Source of the DNA: Thermogemmatispora sp042408965 | GTDB lineage: Bacteria; Chloroflexota; Ktedonobacteria; Ktedonobacterales; Ktedonobacteraceae | Length of the DNA: 64,000 nt | Direction of reading: 5' to 3' | NCBI GenBank assembly: GCA_042408965.1 | Contig: JBHOQN010000172.1 | Coordinates: 35,947 to 99,946, forward strand | The notes under the pieces: model-generated | What the model was told of the DNA's origin: nothing | The model's input: the letters and a program-made list of their open reading frames with translations, nothing else | The model's database searches: none | Translations under genes and position numbers: made by a program | Part shown: one piece after another, positions 26,310 to 34,136 of the stretch | Numbering within the stretch: the stretch's first letter is position 1 | How the letters are laid out: the number at the start of each line of letters is the position of its first letter

Positions 26310-26921
26310 TCAGATCGTGAGCAGTCCCTGCTCCTGTAACTCGACCAGGACGCGCTCGATCTCCTGGACCGTCTTCCCTGTGCAACGAGCCAGATCGGCA
26401 ATGGTGCGCTTCCCATCGACCAGCAAATACACAGACCGCTGGCGCCGGGTGAGCATCTCCAGGACGCGCAGGTCACCGCTGAGGCGCTGGGGGATCAGCC
26501 ACTCAAGACCCGGCTTGTAGATCGTCTCGGCCGGCGAGATCCCTATGTAGCCTGCAGCATCGTCGTTCACTCTATCGGTTGCCATCGGTAGCTCTCCATT
26601 TGTCTGAGATACTCCAGGCAGGAGCGGCGTCACACGTGGCATGCTGGTATAGGGATTGGCGGGCGCGGGAGGATAGGGCGCGTTGGGCAGAAAGGCGAAC
26701 CTGATCTGATGCCAGTTCAACAGCCTGTTCAGCGCATCCTGACCCGAGATCTGCCCGGTCGCAGCATAGATCGGACGACCGGCCCGCAAGTAGATCTCTC
26801 CCTCCTCCAGCATCCCATTGTAAACCCGCTCTATGCTCAACAGCCCGGTCTGCTGCCGAGCCCGGAAGAACTCCAGCACCGGCAGCAGGCTCTCGGCGAT
26901 ATTCTCACGACCTTTTGCCAT
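26310..26921 (-). CDS. DUF4388 (PATAN-like) protein with C-terminal winged helix
   Basis: 203 residues from the ATG at 26921 (GGGAG 11 nt upstream; a GTG at 26933 is the alternative). The N-terminal 75 residues match DUF4388: GLLSIERVYNGMLEEGEIYLRAGRPIYAATGQISGQDALNRLL (read in parts), the domain found in bacterial regulatory and gliding proteins. After a Pro-rich linker the last 65 residues (LRVLEMLTRRQRSVYLLVDGKRTIADLARCTGKTVQEIERVLVELQ) resemble a winged helix. The gene faces mfd, with 23 bp between stops. A signalling role is likely but not specific. Confidence 0.8.
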   Translation of the reverse strand: MAKGRENIAESLLPVLEFFRARQQTGLLSIERVYNGMLEEGEIYLRAGRPIYAATGQISGQDALNRLLNWHQIRFAFLPNAPYPPAPANPYTSMPRVTPLLPGVSQTNGELPMATDRVNDDAAGYIGISPAETIYKPGLEWLIPQRLSGDLRVLEMLTRRQRSVYLLVDGKRTIADLARCTGKTVQEIERVLVELQEQGLLTI

Positions 26922-27278
26922 TACGCATAACACTCCCTCTTCTTACCCCTCCTAACACGAGCCACCAGCTTCCATGTTAGGGGAAGCCTGAACTACGGGC
27001 TTAGTAGTAAGGGAATATGTATTTCTTAGCCATAAAAATTGATGAATTTCTATACGTGTTATACCATAGCCACAGGGGGGCTGGAAGGTGTATCAGGCAG
27101 AAACTTCGCCTCTGGGAAGATTTTAAACGAAATTTTTATGGGAAATCTTGCTTTTAGGAGAACAAGGATATTTATGAACTCTGTTATAAAAGACGCATAT
27201 GATAAAAATGTTTCGCGGCGTGAGGAAGGGTCCCTGAAGGCGAGATTGGCGCCTTCAGGGAGAGGGAAGACGATCGTA
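26922..27278. other. AT-rich intergenic region
   Basis: 357 bp, markedly AT-richer than its surroundings. An 81-codon plus-strand frame runs through it but has no ribosome-binding site and no protein-like composition. It contains the 12-bp hairpin at 27231-27261. It should also hold the promoter of the DUF4388 gene, although I could not pick one out. Confidence 0.6.
27231..27261 (-). terminator. Perfect 12-bp hairpin, probable terminator
   Basis: TCCCTGAAGGCG and its exact complement CGCCTTCAGGGA enclose a 7-nt loop, 18 bp past the stop of the minus-strand gene at 27279. No T-run follows on either strand. Confidence 0.5.
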
Positions 27279-28463
27279 TTATGAGCGGAGCTGGCGAGTA
27301 TGCATTAAATAGAACATTAGGCCCTGTTTGTAGTCCATCAGGCTCGCCTTCCCATTTTTGAGCACCTGAGCGATGAGGTTCAGCAGGCTGGAGACGACCT
27401 GCAGGCGAGTCTGCTCATAGGACTCCTGGCGGCGCAGCAATTCGATCAACTGAGAGGGGCTCTGGCCGGAGATATCCAGGCCCAGGCGAACGGCCTCGAT
27501 ACGCAGCCAGACCACAAGCTGGTGACGCATCTCCTCAAAGATCGTAATATCCTCGTTGCTGGCCATGAGCGCGCCATCAGGTGGAGCGGCTGCGGGACTG
27601 CGCGCGCCAGCCTGAGCTGCAGCGGGAGGGCGCGGCTGGACAGGCAGCGGCGGAGTCGAAGAGACTACCTGCTCTGGGGGCAGAGTTCGAGCATGCGGCG
27701 GGCTGGTATCGGAGAGTTTGCCGGAGGGACGCCCGACCGGTGTCGTGGGCATGGAGGCTGCCGCCGTGGTAGAAGAGGAGCGAGCTGGGCCTGGACGTCT
27801 GCCGTGCGGCGATACCGGCGCGCGCTCCTCGGAAGAGAGGGGCAGGCGTCCCGAGACCGGGGCCTGCGGGGCTACTGAGGGCAGCGCTGCTGGCTGTCTG
27901 CCTGCCGCCGAGCGACCATCGTGGGTCCCGGCCTCGCCACGCACCTCCTCCAGTTGCTGCTGCAACAGCAAGGTGGCCTGGCCGATCTGCTCCCAGGTCA
28001 GCTCTGGTAGAGGAGTCGCATGAGTGGTGGCCCAGGAGGGAACCGGGCGCGGACTGCCAAAGGTCGAGCGCTTTGAGTTCTGGTTCGTCAGATGAGCGCG
28101 TAGCTCCTCAGCCACAGTGGTCGCCGAGGAGGTGATCAGCATGCGCACATCAGCCATGCGCTTGCGTCCCTGATTGCCAAAGAAGGCGCGATTGCGCTGG
28201 ACAAAGTGGATGAAGAGGCGCTCAATATAGGTCTGCAGCTCCGGCGACATGATATCCACACGCCCCCAGGCGGTGAAATCGACGGAACTTAAATACAGCC
28301 AGACCTCCTGGCGCCTGGTGCGATCTACAGGGCGCATGCGTAATGATTCGCTACGATAATCGTAAAATCGTGGGTAGCAGAAGTTAGCAATCAAGGTCTC
28401 CGCCAGCTCTGCCTTCAGGCGGGCCAGCACGGCCGGCGGTAGTTGACCAAGAAAAACTCCCAT
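27279..28463 (-). CDS. Unrecognised protein with proline-rich linker
   Basis: 394 residues from the ATG at 28463 (AAGGGG 7 nt upstream). Three parts can be seen: an ordered N-terminal domain (1-170) with motifs LIANFCYPRFYDYRSESLRMRP and AWGRVDIMSPELQTYIERLF; a disordered Pro/Ser/Ala linker (about 175-300); and a helical C-terminal domain (about 300-394) with FEEMRHQLVVWLRIEAVRLGL and LMDYKQGLMFYLMHTRQLRS. No TM helix, signal peptide or catalytic motif. I do not recognise the family. It lies 47 bp downstream of the glycan operon and could be its last member. Confidence 0.75.
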   Translation of the reverse strand: MGVFLGQLPPAVLARLKAELAETLIANFCYPRFYDYRSESLRMRPVDRTRRQEVWLYLSSVDFTAWGRVDIMSPELQTYIERLFIHFVQRNRAFFGNQGRKRMADVRMLITSSATTVAEELRAHLTNQNSKRSTFGSPRPVPSWATTHATPLPELTWEQIGQATLLLQQQLEEVRGEAGTHDGRSAAGRQPAALPSVAPQAPVSGRLPLSSEERAPVSPHGRRPGPARSSSTTAAASMPTTPVGRPSGKLSDTSPPHARTLPPEQVVSSTPPLPVQPRPPAAAQAGARSPAAAPPDGALMASNEDITIFEEMRHQLVVWLRIEAVRLGLDISGQSPSQLIELLRRQESYEQTRLQVVSSLLNLIAQVLKNGKASLMDYKQGLMFYLMHTRQLRS

Positions 28464-28509
28464 GCCACAACCCCTTTCTACGCGCACTCAGCTGCGCCTC
28501 TCAATGGTG

Positions 28510-30750
28510 TTAGCGAACAATAACAGCAGTTAATTGCAATGCTCTTGCATCCGAGACGACCTTGACAGCCGCAGATGCATGATCTACCTGGACAGGAAGC
28601 CAGGCCTGCACATCCCCCATTGTACTGCCTGCATAGCTCTGAGGTACAAGCGCTACAGAAATATGGGCTAGTCCGGGTGCGATATGCGAGGCGGCCGCAT
28701 TGAAGAACAGGGTCTTCAGATAGGTGATCTCTCCGACCTTCCAGGTTGGCGTAGGGCAGAGAGGGAAACCGATAAACTCGCTCGTCAGGAGGTGACGGTA
28801 CCCATGGCTATCAGTGAGTATCACCAGGATGCTCAGAGCGGGCAGTGGCGCCGTTCGCGCCGTCCAGTAGAAGCTGAACTGCATGTAGGTGCTCGTATCA
28901 ATCGTAGCTGGCAGCGGGAGATTGTAGCCAACCAGATCGACCAGAGGCTGTCCGCCGTCTGGGTTGCTGAACGTTGCTCGCAGTGGATGCTGCACCTGAG
29001 CAGGACTGACCTGCTCGAACGAGCAGAACGCGGCCGGCAGCTCAGGGAGGGCATTCTGGCCCGACGCCACGGGCGAGTAGGGAGCAATCGCGGGGGGTGG
29101 CAGTCCGCGTTTGAGCAGCAGGTAGCCATCCTGAGCGGCCATAATCCCATACGCTCCGCTCAAGAGCACCTTCTTGACTTCGCTGGTATAACTGCTCAGA
29201 TAGAGCGGATACATATCGCTGGTGACATCCAGAAAGATGTAATCAGCCTGTTCATCGGCATACGGGAACAGATAAATACGCTCACGATGGCTGATGTGCG
29301 GTACCAGCGACGATTGAGCCGAGACCGAAGCTCCAGGCGGAATGAGATCGATGAAACGCTGAGCCAGGAGTGTATGAGACGTCACCTCAGGCCACTGGAA
29401 AGCGTCTGAGAAGGGCATGGTGGCCCGGGCATCATCGGCGCGTACGGTATTCACCAGCGTATAGGCCAGCAGCACAACCAGCAGGGAGCACTGCAAGAGA
29501 TAGCGTACTGGCCACCGGCGTGGCGCCCCCGAGCGCCCAGGTCCGGCCAGCTCCACACTGGCGAGACCAACCTCATCGGTAGCGGCCGCAGACACGCTCT
29601 TGCTGACCAGGTGTCCGAGGCGTGTCAGCAGCCACTGGCAGAGCCAGACGATCAGCACCATGGCCTCAATCGTCGCGAAGATGAGCACCGGCACCATCTC
29701 CGCGTTATAGTGATAGAGACCGCTGTACATGTCAGGCTTGGAGCTGAGCAGATTCAGGGCCAGAGTGGGCACCGCCAGTACCAGCACCCAGGGAGCAAGC
29801 AAGGGAAGATAGCCTGTCGGACTGAGCACCTGACGCAGATAGAAAAAATGCTGGTGTTCGAGTAGATCCTCACGGATGATCGTGAGGGGATGCAGGAGTA
29901 TATTCCTGGCGATGTCCAGCGGACCATTGCCCAGATGAGCATAGCGCGAGGCCAGCAACGGACCACCATAGAGGCGCGTCACAGCGAATTCCAGGGCGAC
30001 CCAGCCACAGGCCAGCGCCAGCAAGGCCAGGCTCGAACGCCAGGAGCGCAGAAAGACCAGCGACCAGAGGGCATACAGCGCCACCAGGACAGGGATCTCC
30101 TCCTTACAGGCCATCGAGAGCACTGCGAAGACGAACACCCATACTGTCTGCCTGGTATACATAAAATAGAGCAGAAAGAGGAGCAGGGCGGCCGTAAAGG
30201 TGACAGCATGGAAGTCGTTGAGAAGAGCCAGATTCTGCAGAGGATTCAGAAGATAGAGGACGGCAAAGCCAACTGCGATCCATTCATTGCGCAGGCGTAG
30301 GCGAGCAAGCCAGAAGGCGGGAAAGGCTCCCGTCGCTACTACCAGGGTCTGGAGCACCAGCAACGTCTTGGGCGTCGGCCAGAGAATGTAGAGCAACGAG
30401 ATCGGGAACAGGATTGGTTCAAAATGGATCGCGAAGCGACTGATACCATTGATACTGTAGCAATTGGTATCACCAACGATGTTACAGATCGTCTGATGGA
30501 GGAGTTGCCCGTGCAGTGTACTCCAGACGGCCTGATCCATGATCCCCAGATCCTCTGCATTGGTCATGAAGGCGTCCTGGCGGGAGGTCAGATAGAAGAT
30601 AAAAAAGGCGCTGAAGAGCAGAGTTGCCAGAGCTACAAGAGCCGTTGCCAGCCAGAACGTGCGCGTCCAGGGCAGCGGCTCCGGAGATGGATAGAGATAG
30701 AGTCGATTCCACCAGACAGCAAGGCGCTTGCGCAAGGTTGAGCTAGTCAC
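28510..30750 (-). CDS. DUF2079 polytopic membrane protein, GT-C-like
   Basis: 746 residues, GTG start (GAGGAG 6 nt upstream), overlapping the preceding gene by 8 nt. About 10-12 TM helices in the first 460 residues, then an extracytoplasmic C-terminal half. The early loop FMTNAEDLGIMDQAVWSTLHGQ, followed by FAIHFEPILFPISLLYI, is the DUF2079 signature; acidic residues in the first external loop are typical of GT-C glycosyltransferases that use polyprenyl-phosphate sugars. With the GT2 and flippase-like genes upstream it likely transfers or handles a lipid-linked sugar outside the membrane. Confidence 0.85.
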   Translation of the reverse strand: MTSSTLRKRLAVWWNRLYLYPSPEPLPWTRTFWLATALVALATLLFSAFFIFYLTSRQDAFMTNAEDLGIMDQAVWSTLHGQLLHQTICNIVGDTNCYSINGISRFAIHFEPILFPISLLYILWPTPKTLLVLQTLVVATGAFPAFWLARLRLRNEWIAVGFAVLYLLNPLQNLALLNDFHAVTFTAALLLFLLYFMYTRQTVWVFVFAVLSMACKEEIPVLVALYALWSLVFLRSWRSSLALLALACGWVALEFAVTRLYGGPLLASRYAHLGNGPLDIARNILLHPLTIIREDLLEHQHFFYLRQVLSPTGYLPLLAPWVLVLAVPTLALNLLSSKPDMYSGLYHYNAEMVPVLIFATIEAMVLIVWLCQWLLTRLGHLVSKSVSAAATDEVGLASVELAGPGRSGAPRRWPVRYLLQCSLLVVLLAYTLVNTVRADDARATMPFSDAFQWPEVTSHTLLAQRFIDLIPPGASVSAQSSLVPHISHRERIYLFPYADEQADYIFLDVTSDMYPLYLSSYTSEVKKVLLSGAYGIMAAQDGYLLLKRGLPPPAIAPYSPVASGQNALPELPAAFCSFEQVSPAQVQHPLRATFSNPDGGQPLVDLVGYNLPLPATIDTSTYMQFSFYWTARTAPLPALSILVILTDSHGYRHLLTSEFIGFPLCPTPTWKVGEITYLKTLFFNAAASHIAPGLAHISVALVPQSYAGSTMGDVQAWLPVQVDHASAAVKVVSDARALQLTAVIVR

Positions 30751-31834
30751 CCATTACTCCTCCCTCGATGGAGACACTCTCAGAGGTCGTGATCCTGAGC
30801 GGCGGTCCGCTCTCCGGGTCAGAGGGACGCGAGAGACTCTCCATAGTCTTCTCACTGGCCTGCTGTTGCTCAGCGCGGATCTGCCGCACCTGGCGCAGAC
30901 CACTCACATAGGCCACACTGACACAGAGGAGCTCGGCCAGCGTCGAGACCAGCCGTGAGAGGAGCGCCATGACATAGCCCAGGGCAGAGGGCAGAATCGG
31001 AAGGGCGAAACTAAAGAGTAAGGCGATCGCTCCCTCGCGAAAGCCAAGGCCACTGGGAGTAATAAAGGAGATGAATCCAATGTCCCAGCCGAGGGCGTAG
31101 ATGCCAACGCAGATCGGCAGGGCCGTGAGCGGCGTGCTCGGCCAGAGCGCCAGCACCAGCACATAGAAGGCCAGACCGGAGATCACCCAGCTGAGACTCC
31201 AGAACAGCGATACCAGCAGAATATCGCGGTAGCGCAAGGAGAGCACCACCCTGTCGCGCTTCAGCAGGCGCAGCGCCAGATTGAGCAAGGAGCCCAGGAC
31301 ACGCGGATGCAGGCCGATGAGCACCGCCAGAATCGCGGCGAGACTGAAGCCCAGAAAGAAGAGACCCTGCGAAGAACTGAGACCGCGCACATCCTGCCAG
31401 AAGAGCAGGCTGAGGGCGAAAACAAAAGCTCCGGTCGCCAGCTTGGTGACCAGTTCAACCACCATGCTGGCAAACGCGATCGGACGCGGCACCCCGTACT
31501 TACCGACCCAGAGAATGCGCGTGAGCACGTGCCAGACGTTGCCAGGGATATAGCGCACGAACTCGGAAGCCAGATAGATGCGCAGGCTGGCGCCCAGATG
31601 GAGCTGGTAACCCAGGCGCGCCAGGACATTCTTCCAGATCAAGCCAAAGGAGAGCTCTTGCAGCATAAAGCCCAGGAAGGCCAGCCCCAGCAGCCAGGGA
31701 TTCCAGCGGAATTCATGGGTCGCCAGCGCGCTCCAGTTATTTTTGACCTGCAGCACGAAGAAGACCAGGACCAGCACCGGCAGCAGAAAGCGTACCAGTA
31801 ACGTCCCCCACCGTTTCAGGACCGCTCTGTTCAT
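30743..31834 (-). CDS. Flippase-like UPF0104/LPG-synthase TM family protein
   Basis: 363 residues with about 8 TM helices. The motifs SEFVRYIPGNVWHVLTR and GIYALGWDIGFISFITPSGLGFREGAI are characteristic of the PF03706 family (lysylphosphatidylglycerol synthase TM region, AglD-like). Members are found next to dolichol/undecaprenol-phosphate sugar transferases and are proposed to help move lipid-linked sugars. It overlaps its upstream neighbour by ATGA (4 nt) and its downstream neighbour by 8 nt, so translation is probably coupled. Confidence 0.88.
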   Translation of the reverse strand: MNRAVLKRWGTLLVRFLLPVLVLVFFVLQVKNNWSALATHEFRWNPWLLGLAFLGFMLQELSFGLIWKNVLARLGYQLHLGASLRIYLASEFVRYIPGNVWHVLTRILWVGKYGVPRPIAFASMVVELVTKLATGAFVFALSLLFWQDVRGLSSSQGLFFLGFSLAAILAVLIGLHPRVLGSLLNLALRLLKRDRVVLSLRYRDILLVSLFWSLSWVISGLAFYVLVLALWPSTPLTALPICVGIYALGWDIGFISFITPSGLGFREGAIALLFSFALPILPSALGYVMALLSRLVSTLAELLCVSVAYVSGLRQVRQIRAEQQQASEKTMESLSRPSDPESGPPLRITTSESVSIEGGVMGD

Positions 31835-32859
31835 TGGATATCAATTTCCTGCTTAATACTATACTCCTCCCCCGGCTGGAACGCATAGTGACGAATCATC
31901 TCGCTCTGCAGACCTACAAGGACAAACTGGACGCCAAAGATCATCAACAGAATACCAACAAAGAGCATTGGCTGCGTGTGAATCGGCTGGCTGTCGATGA
32001 AGCGGCTGCGTACAACCACCCAGGCATCGATCAGGAGGCCGATCACAAAGGTCCAGAAGCCAAATGGGCCAAAGAAGCGCAGAGGCGTACGCAGGAAGGT
32101 TGTCAGGAACAACACATTAAGCAGGTCGATCATACCGCGCGCGAAACGCCGCGCACCAAACTTGGAGGAGCCAAACTGGCGCGGATGGTGGCGCACCTTG
32201 ATCTCCGTCACGCGGTAACCACGCCACTGGGCCATCACCGGGACAAAACGATGGAACTCCCCATAGAGCTTGAGGTGGCTATCCTCGATAACCTCACGCC
32301 GATAGGCTTTAAAGCCATTGTTAATGTCGTGGAGGTGCACTCCGGTCAGCGTGCTGACCATGGCATTGAAAATACGCGAGGGGAAGGTCTTGCTCAACGG
32401 GTCCAGGCGTGGGAACTTCCAGCCGGAGACCAGATCGTAGCCTTCCTCAAGCTTCTCCAGAAAGCGTGGAATCTCGGCGGGATCATCCTGCAAGTCACCG
32501 TCCATGGTGAAGATAATTTCACCGCGACAGCGAGTGAAACCTGCCACCAGCGCCGGTGTCTTCCCGAAGTTCTTGCGGAAGCGAATCACCCGCACGATAC
32601 CTGGATGCTCGTCATGCAGCGCTTTTACCTCAGCGAAGGTATTGTCGGTGCTCCCATCGTCCACGAAGATCACCTCATAGCGCTGACCAAGCTCGTCAAG
32701 CTGGGCTGCCAGACGCTCGTAGAGCAAACGAACACTCTGCTGCTCGTTCATAACCGGGATCACGACCGAGATGGCAACCTGCTGCGCGCGCACGGCAGAA
32801 GCTGATGCCGCGACTGCTTCCTGTCTGATGGTTAGCGATGACATTTCCGTCTGTTGCAT
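31831..32859 (-). CDS. GT2 glycosyltransferase, polyprenol-phosphate sugar synthase type
   Basis: 342 residues. GT2 fold at 30-260: VVIPVMNEQQSV, FVDDGSTDNT, MDGDLQDDPAEIP (the DxD metal site and the QDDP motif of dolichol-phosphate mannosyltransferases) and NNGFKAYRREVIE. Two C-terminal TM helices (about 265-320) place it in the DPM1/GtrB-like subgroup, which loads a sugar onto polyprenyl phosphate at the inner membrane face. It is the first gene of an overlapping three-gene operon, so it probably makes the donor for the DUF2079 protein. Confidence 0.93.
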   Translation of the reverse strand: MQQTEMSSLTIRQEAVAASASAVRAQQVAISVVIPVMNEQQSVRLLYERLAAQLDELGQRYEVIFVDDGSTDNTFAEVKALHDEHPGIVRVIRFRKNFGKTPALVAGFTRCRGEIIFTMDGDLQDDPAEIPRFLEKLEEGYDLVSGWKFPRLDPLSKTFPSRIFNAMVSTLTGVHLHDINNGFKAYRREVIEDSHLKLYGEFHRFVPVMAQWRGYRVTEIKVRHHPRQFGSSKFGARRFARGMIDLLNVLFLTTFLRTPLRFFGPFGFWTFVIGLLIDAWVVVRSRFIDSQPIHTQPMLFVGILLMIFGVQFVLVGLQSEMIRHYAFQPGEEYSIKQEIDIQ

Positions 32860-32920
32860 ACCTGCTGAACTCCACTAAAACCTGAGTTTAGGCTCATGCC
32901 TGCTCTCCGTACGCCGGCCT

Positions 32921-32929
32921 ATTATAGCA
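32921..32929 (-). promoter_or_regulatory. Extended -10 promoter of the glycan operon
   Basis: On the minus strand TG-C-TATAAT, about 60 bp before the GT2 start. No recognisable -35. Confidence 0.5.
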
Positions 32930-33067
32930 TACCGACTCTTTTCAGAAGTAGCTGATGGTACCTTTACGTTCTGGGGCGCTCACTTTCTTCCATAAGAACG
33001 GTTTTCTCTACCCAAAGGACACGCCCTGATACTTCTCTCTCAGACCCCACGACCATCCTGGCTCGCT

Positions 33068-33841
33068 TCAGCCAGCCAGCAATGCGAAGAGATCTGGGCG
33101 ATCGCTGGTCAGAGCATCGACTCCGGCAGCAGCCAGGCGCTGCAAGGACGGCTCGTCATTGACCGTCCAGAGTCCCAGCTTTAGCTGATGGCGCTGCATG
33201 AGAGCTGGCATCTCCGGGAGAAAGAGCGCCTCGTCAAGGTCCACCCAGTCACATCCCAGGCTTTTGACCTGTTCAATGAGCAGGTCAAGGCTCTGGCCAG
33301 CCTGGGAATCCCAGACCTCATCGGAGACCAACGCGCCCGTCTGTATCGTCGGCGCCAGGCGCTTCACTGCGGGCAGGAGATCCCAGTCGAAGGAGATCAC
33401 CAGCGCGCGCTCCAGCATGTCTGCCGCGTGCAGCTCAGCCACCACTTCTTCGGCAATACGCGGATACCGTCCATAGGCATGCCCACGCTTGCTCGGCTTG
33501 ATCTCAATGCAGGCCAGCACCCGATCCCGATTCTGGATCACCTGGAGCACTTCGCGTAGCGTGGGCACTGGCTCTGGCTCTGGCCAGCCGCCGGGAAAAT
33601 GCGCTGCCGCATTCAGGGTCCGTATATAGGCGAAGTCGAGATCGAGTAGATTCCCTCGCCCATCTGTCAGGCGCTCGACGTGATGATCGTGAAAGACGAT
33701 CACCTGCCCGTCACGGCTCATCTGGACATCGAGTTCTACAGCGTCAATGGGGAAGGTCAGGGCACGCCGAAAGGCGGCCAGCGTGTTTTCGGGAGCCAGA
33801 CTTGCTCCTCCTCGATGAGCAATGCGCAACATAGCACTCAT
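33068..33841 (-). CDS. Glycerophosphodiester phosphodiesterase
   Basis: 257 residues from the ATG at 33841 (AGGAG 10 nt upstream). The family motif IAHRGGASLAPENTLAAFRRAL gives the catalytic His and the Glu-Asn pair, VELDVQMSRDGQVIVFHDHHVERLTDG gives the metal-binding Glu/Asp and second catalytic His (read in parts), and CIEIKPS follows. The C-terminal GLWTVNDEPSLQRLAAAGVDALTSDRPD completes the TIM barrel. It splits glycerophosphodiesters into glycerol 3-phosphate and an alcohol. No signal peptide is visible, so it should act in the cytoplasm. Confidence 0.94.
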   Translation of the reverse strand: MSAMLRIAHRGGASLAPENTLAAFRRALTFPIDAVELDVQMSRDGQVIVFHDHHVERLTDGRGNLLDLDFAYIRTLNAAAHFPGGWPEPEPVPTLREVLQVIQNRDRVLACIEIKPSKRGHAYGRYPRIAEEVVAELHAADMLERALVISFDWDLLPAVKRLAPTIQTGALVSDEVWDSQAGQSLDLLIEQVKSLGCDWVDLDEALFLPEMPALMQRHQLKLGLWTVNDEPSLQRLAAAGVDALTSDRPDLFALLAG

Positions 33842-33972
33842 AATCAAAAATCTCCTGATTTCAAGATACATCTTTAGATAATACACAATTCAACACTGGC
33901 TGGTCGGTCCGTCTCTCCCTCCTCAGGCCTCTGAAATGAGCAAAGAAGAAGTCAGACAGCTCTCTCTATTCA

Positions 33973-34001
33973 TTGCGGCCCGCTCTCAGTCAGTGTATAC
34001 T
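33973..34001 (+). promoter_or_regulatory. Candidate promoter of the TIR gene
   Basis: TTGCGG, 17-nt spacer, TATACT, 136 bp before the TIR protein start. Confidence 0.55.
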
Positions 34002-34136
34002 AAACGTATAGCCACCATACAAGTTGTACTTTAACTTCGCGAGCGCGTCACGTTCCTGTCCATTTTGCACACCCTCTTGCTTTCTGGCAAGGCAAGGTAT
34101 CAGCCTGCACAGCTTTTACAAGCAAGGAGCCATAAC

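Noticed and set aside
27039..27284. 81-codon plus-strand frame in the AT-rich island
   Set aside because: No ribosome-binding site, mixed composition, and it spans the hairpin.
31834..32805. 323-codon open frame on the plus strand
   Set aside because: Antisense to the GT2 gene; composition is an effect of GC-rich codons.
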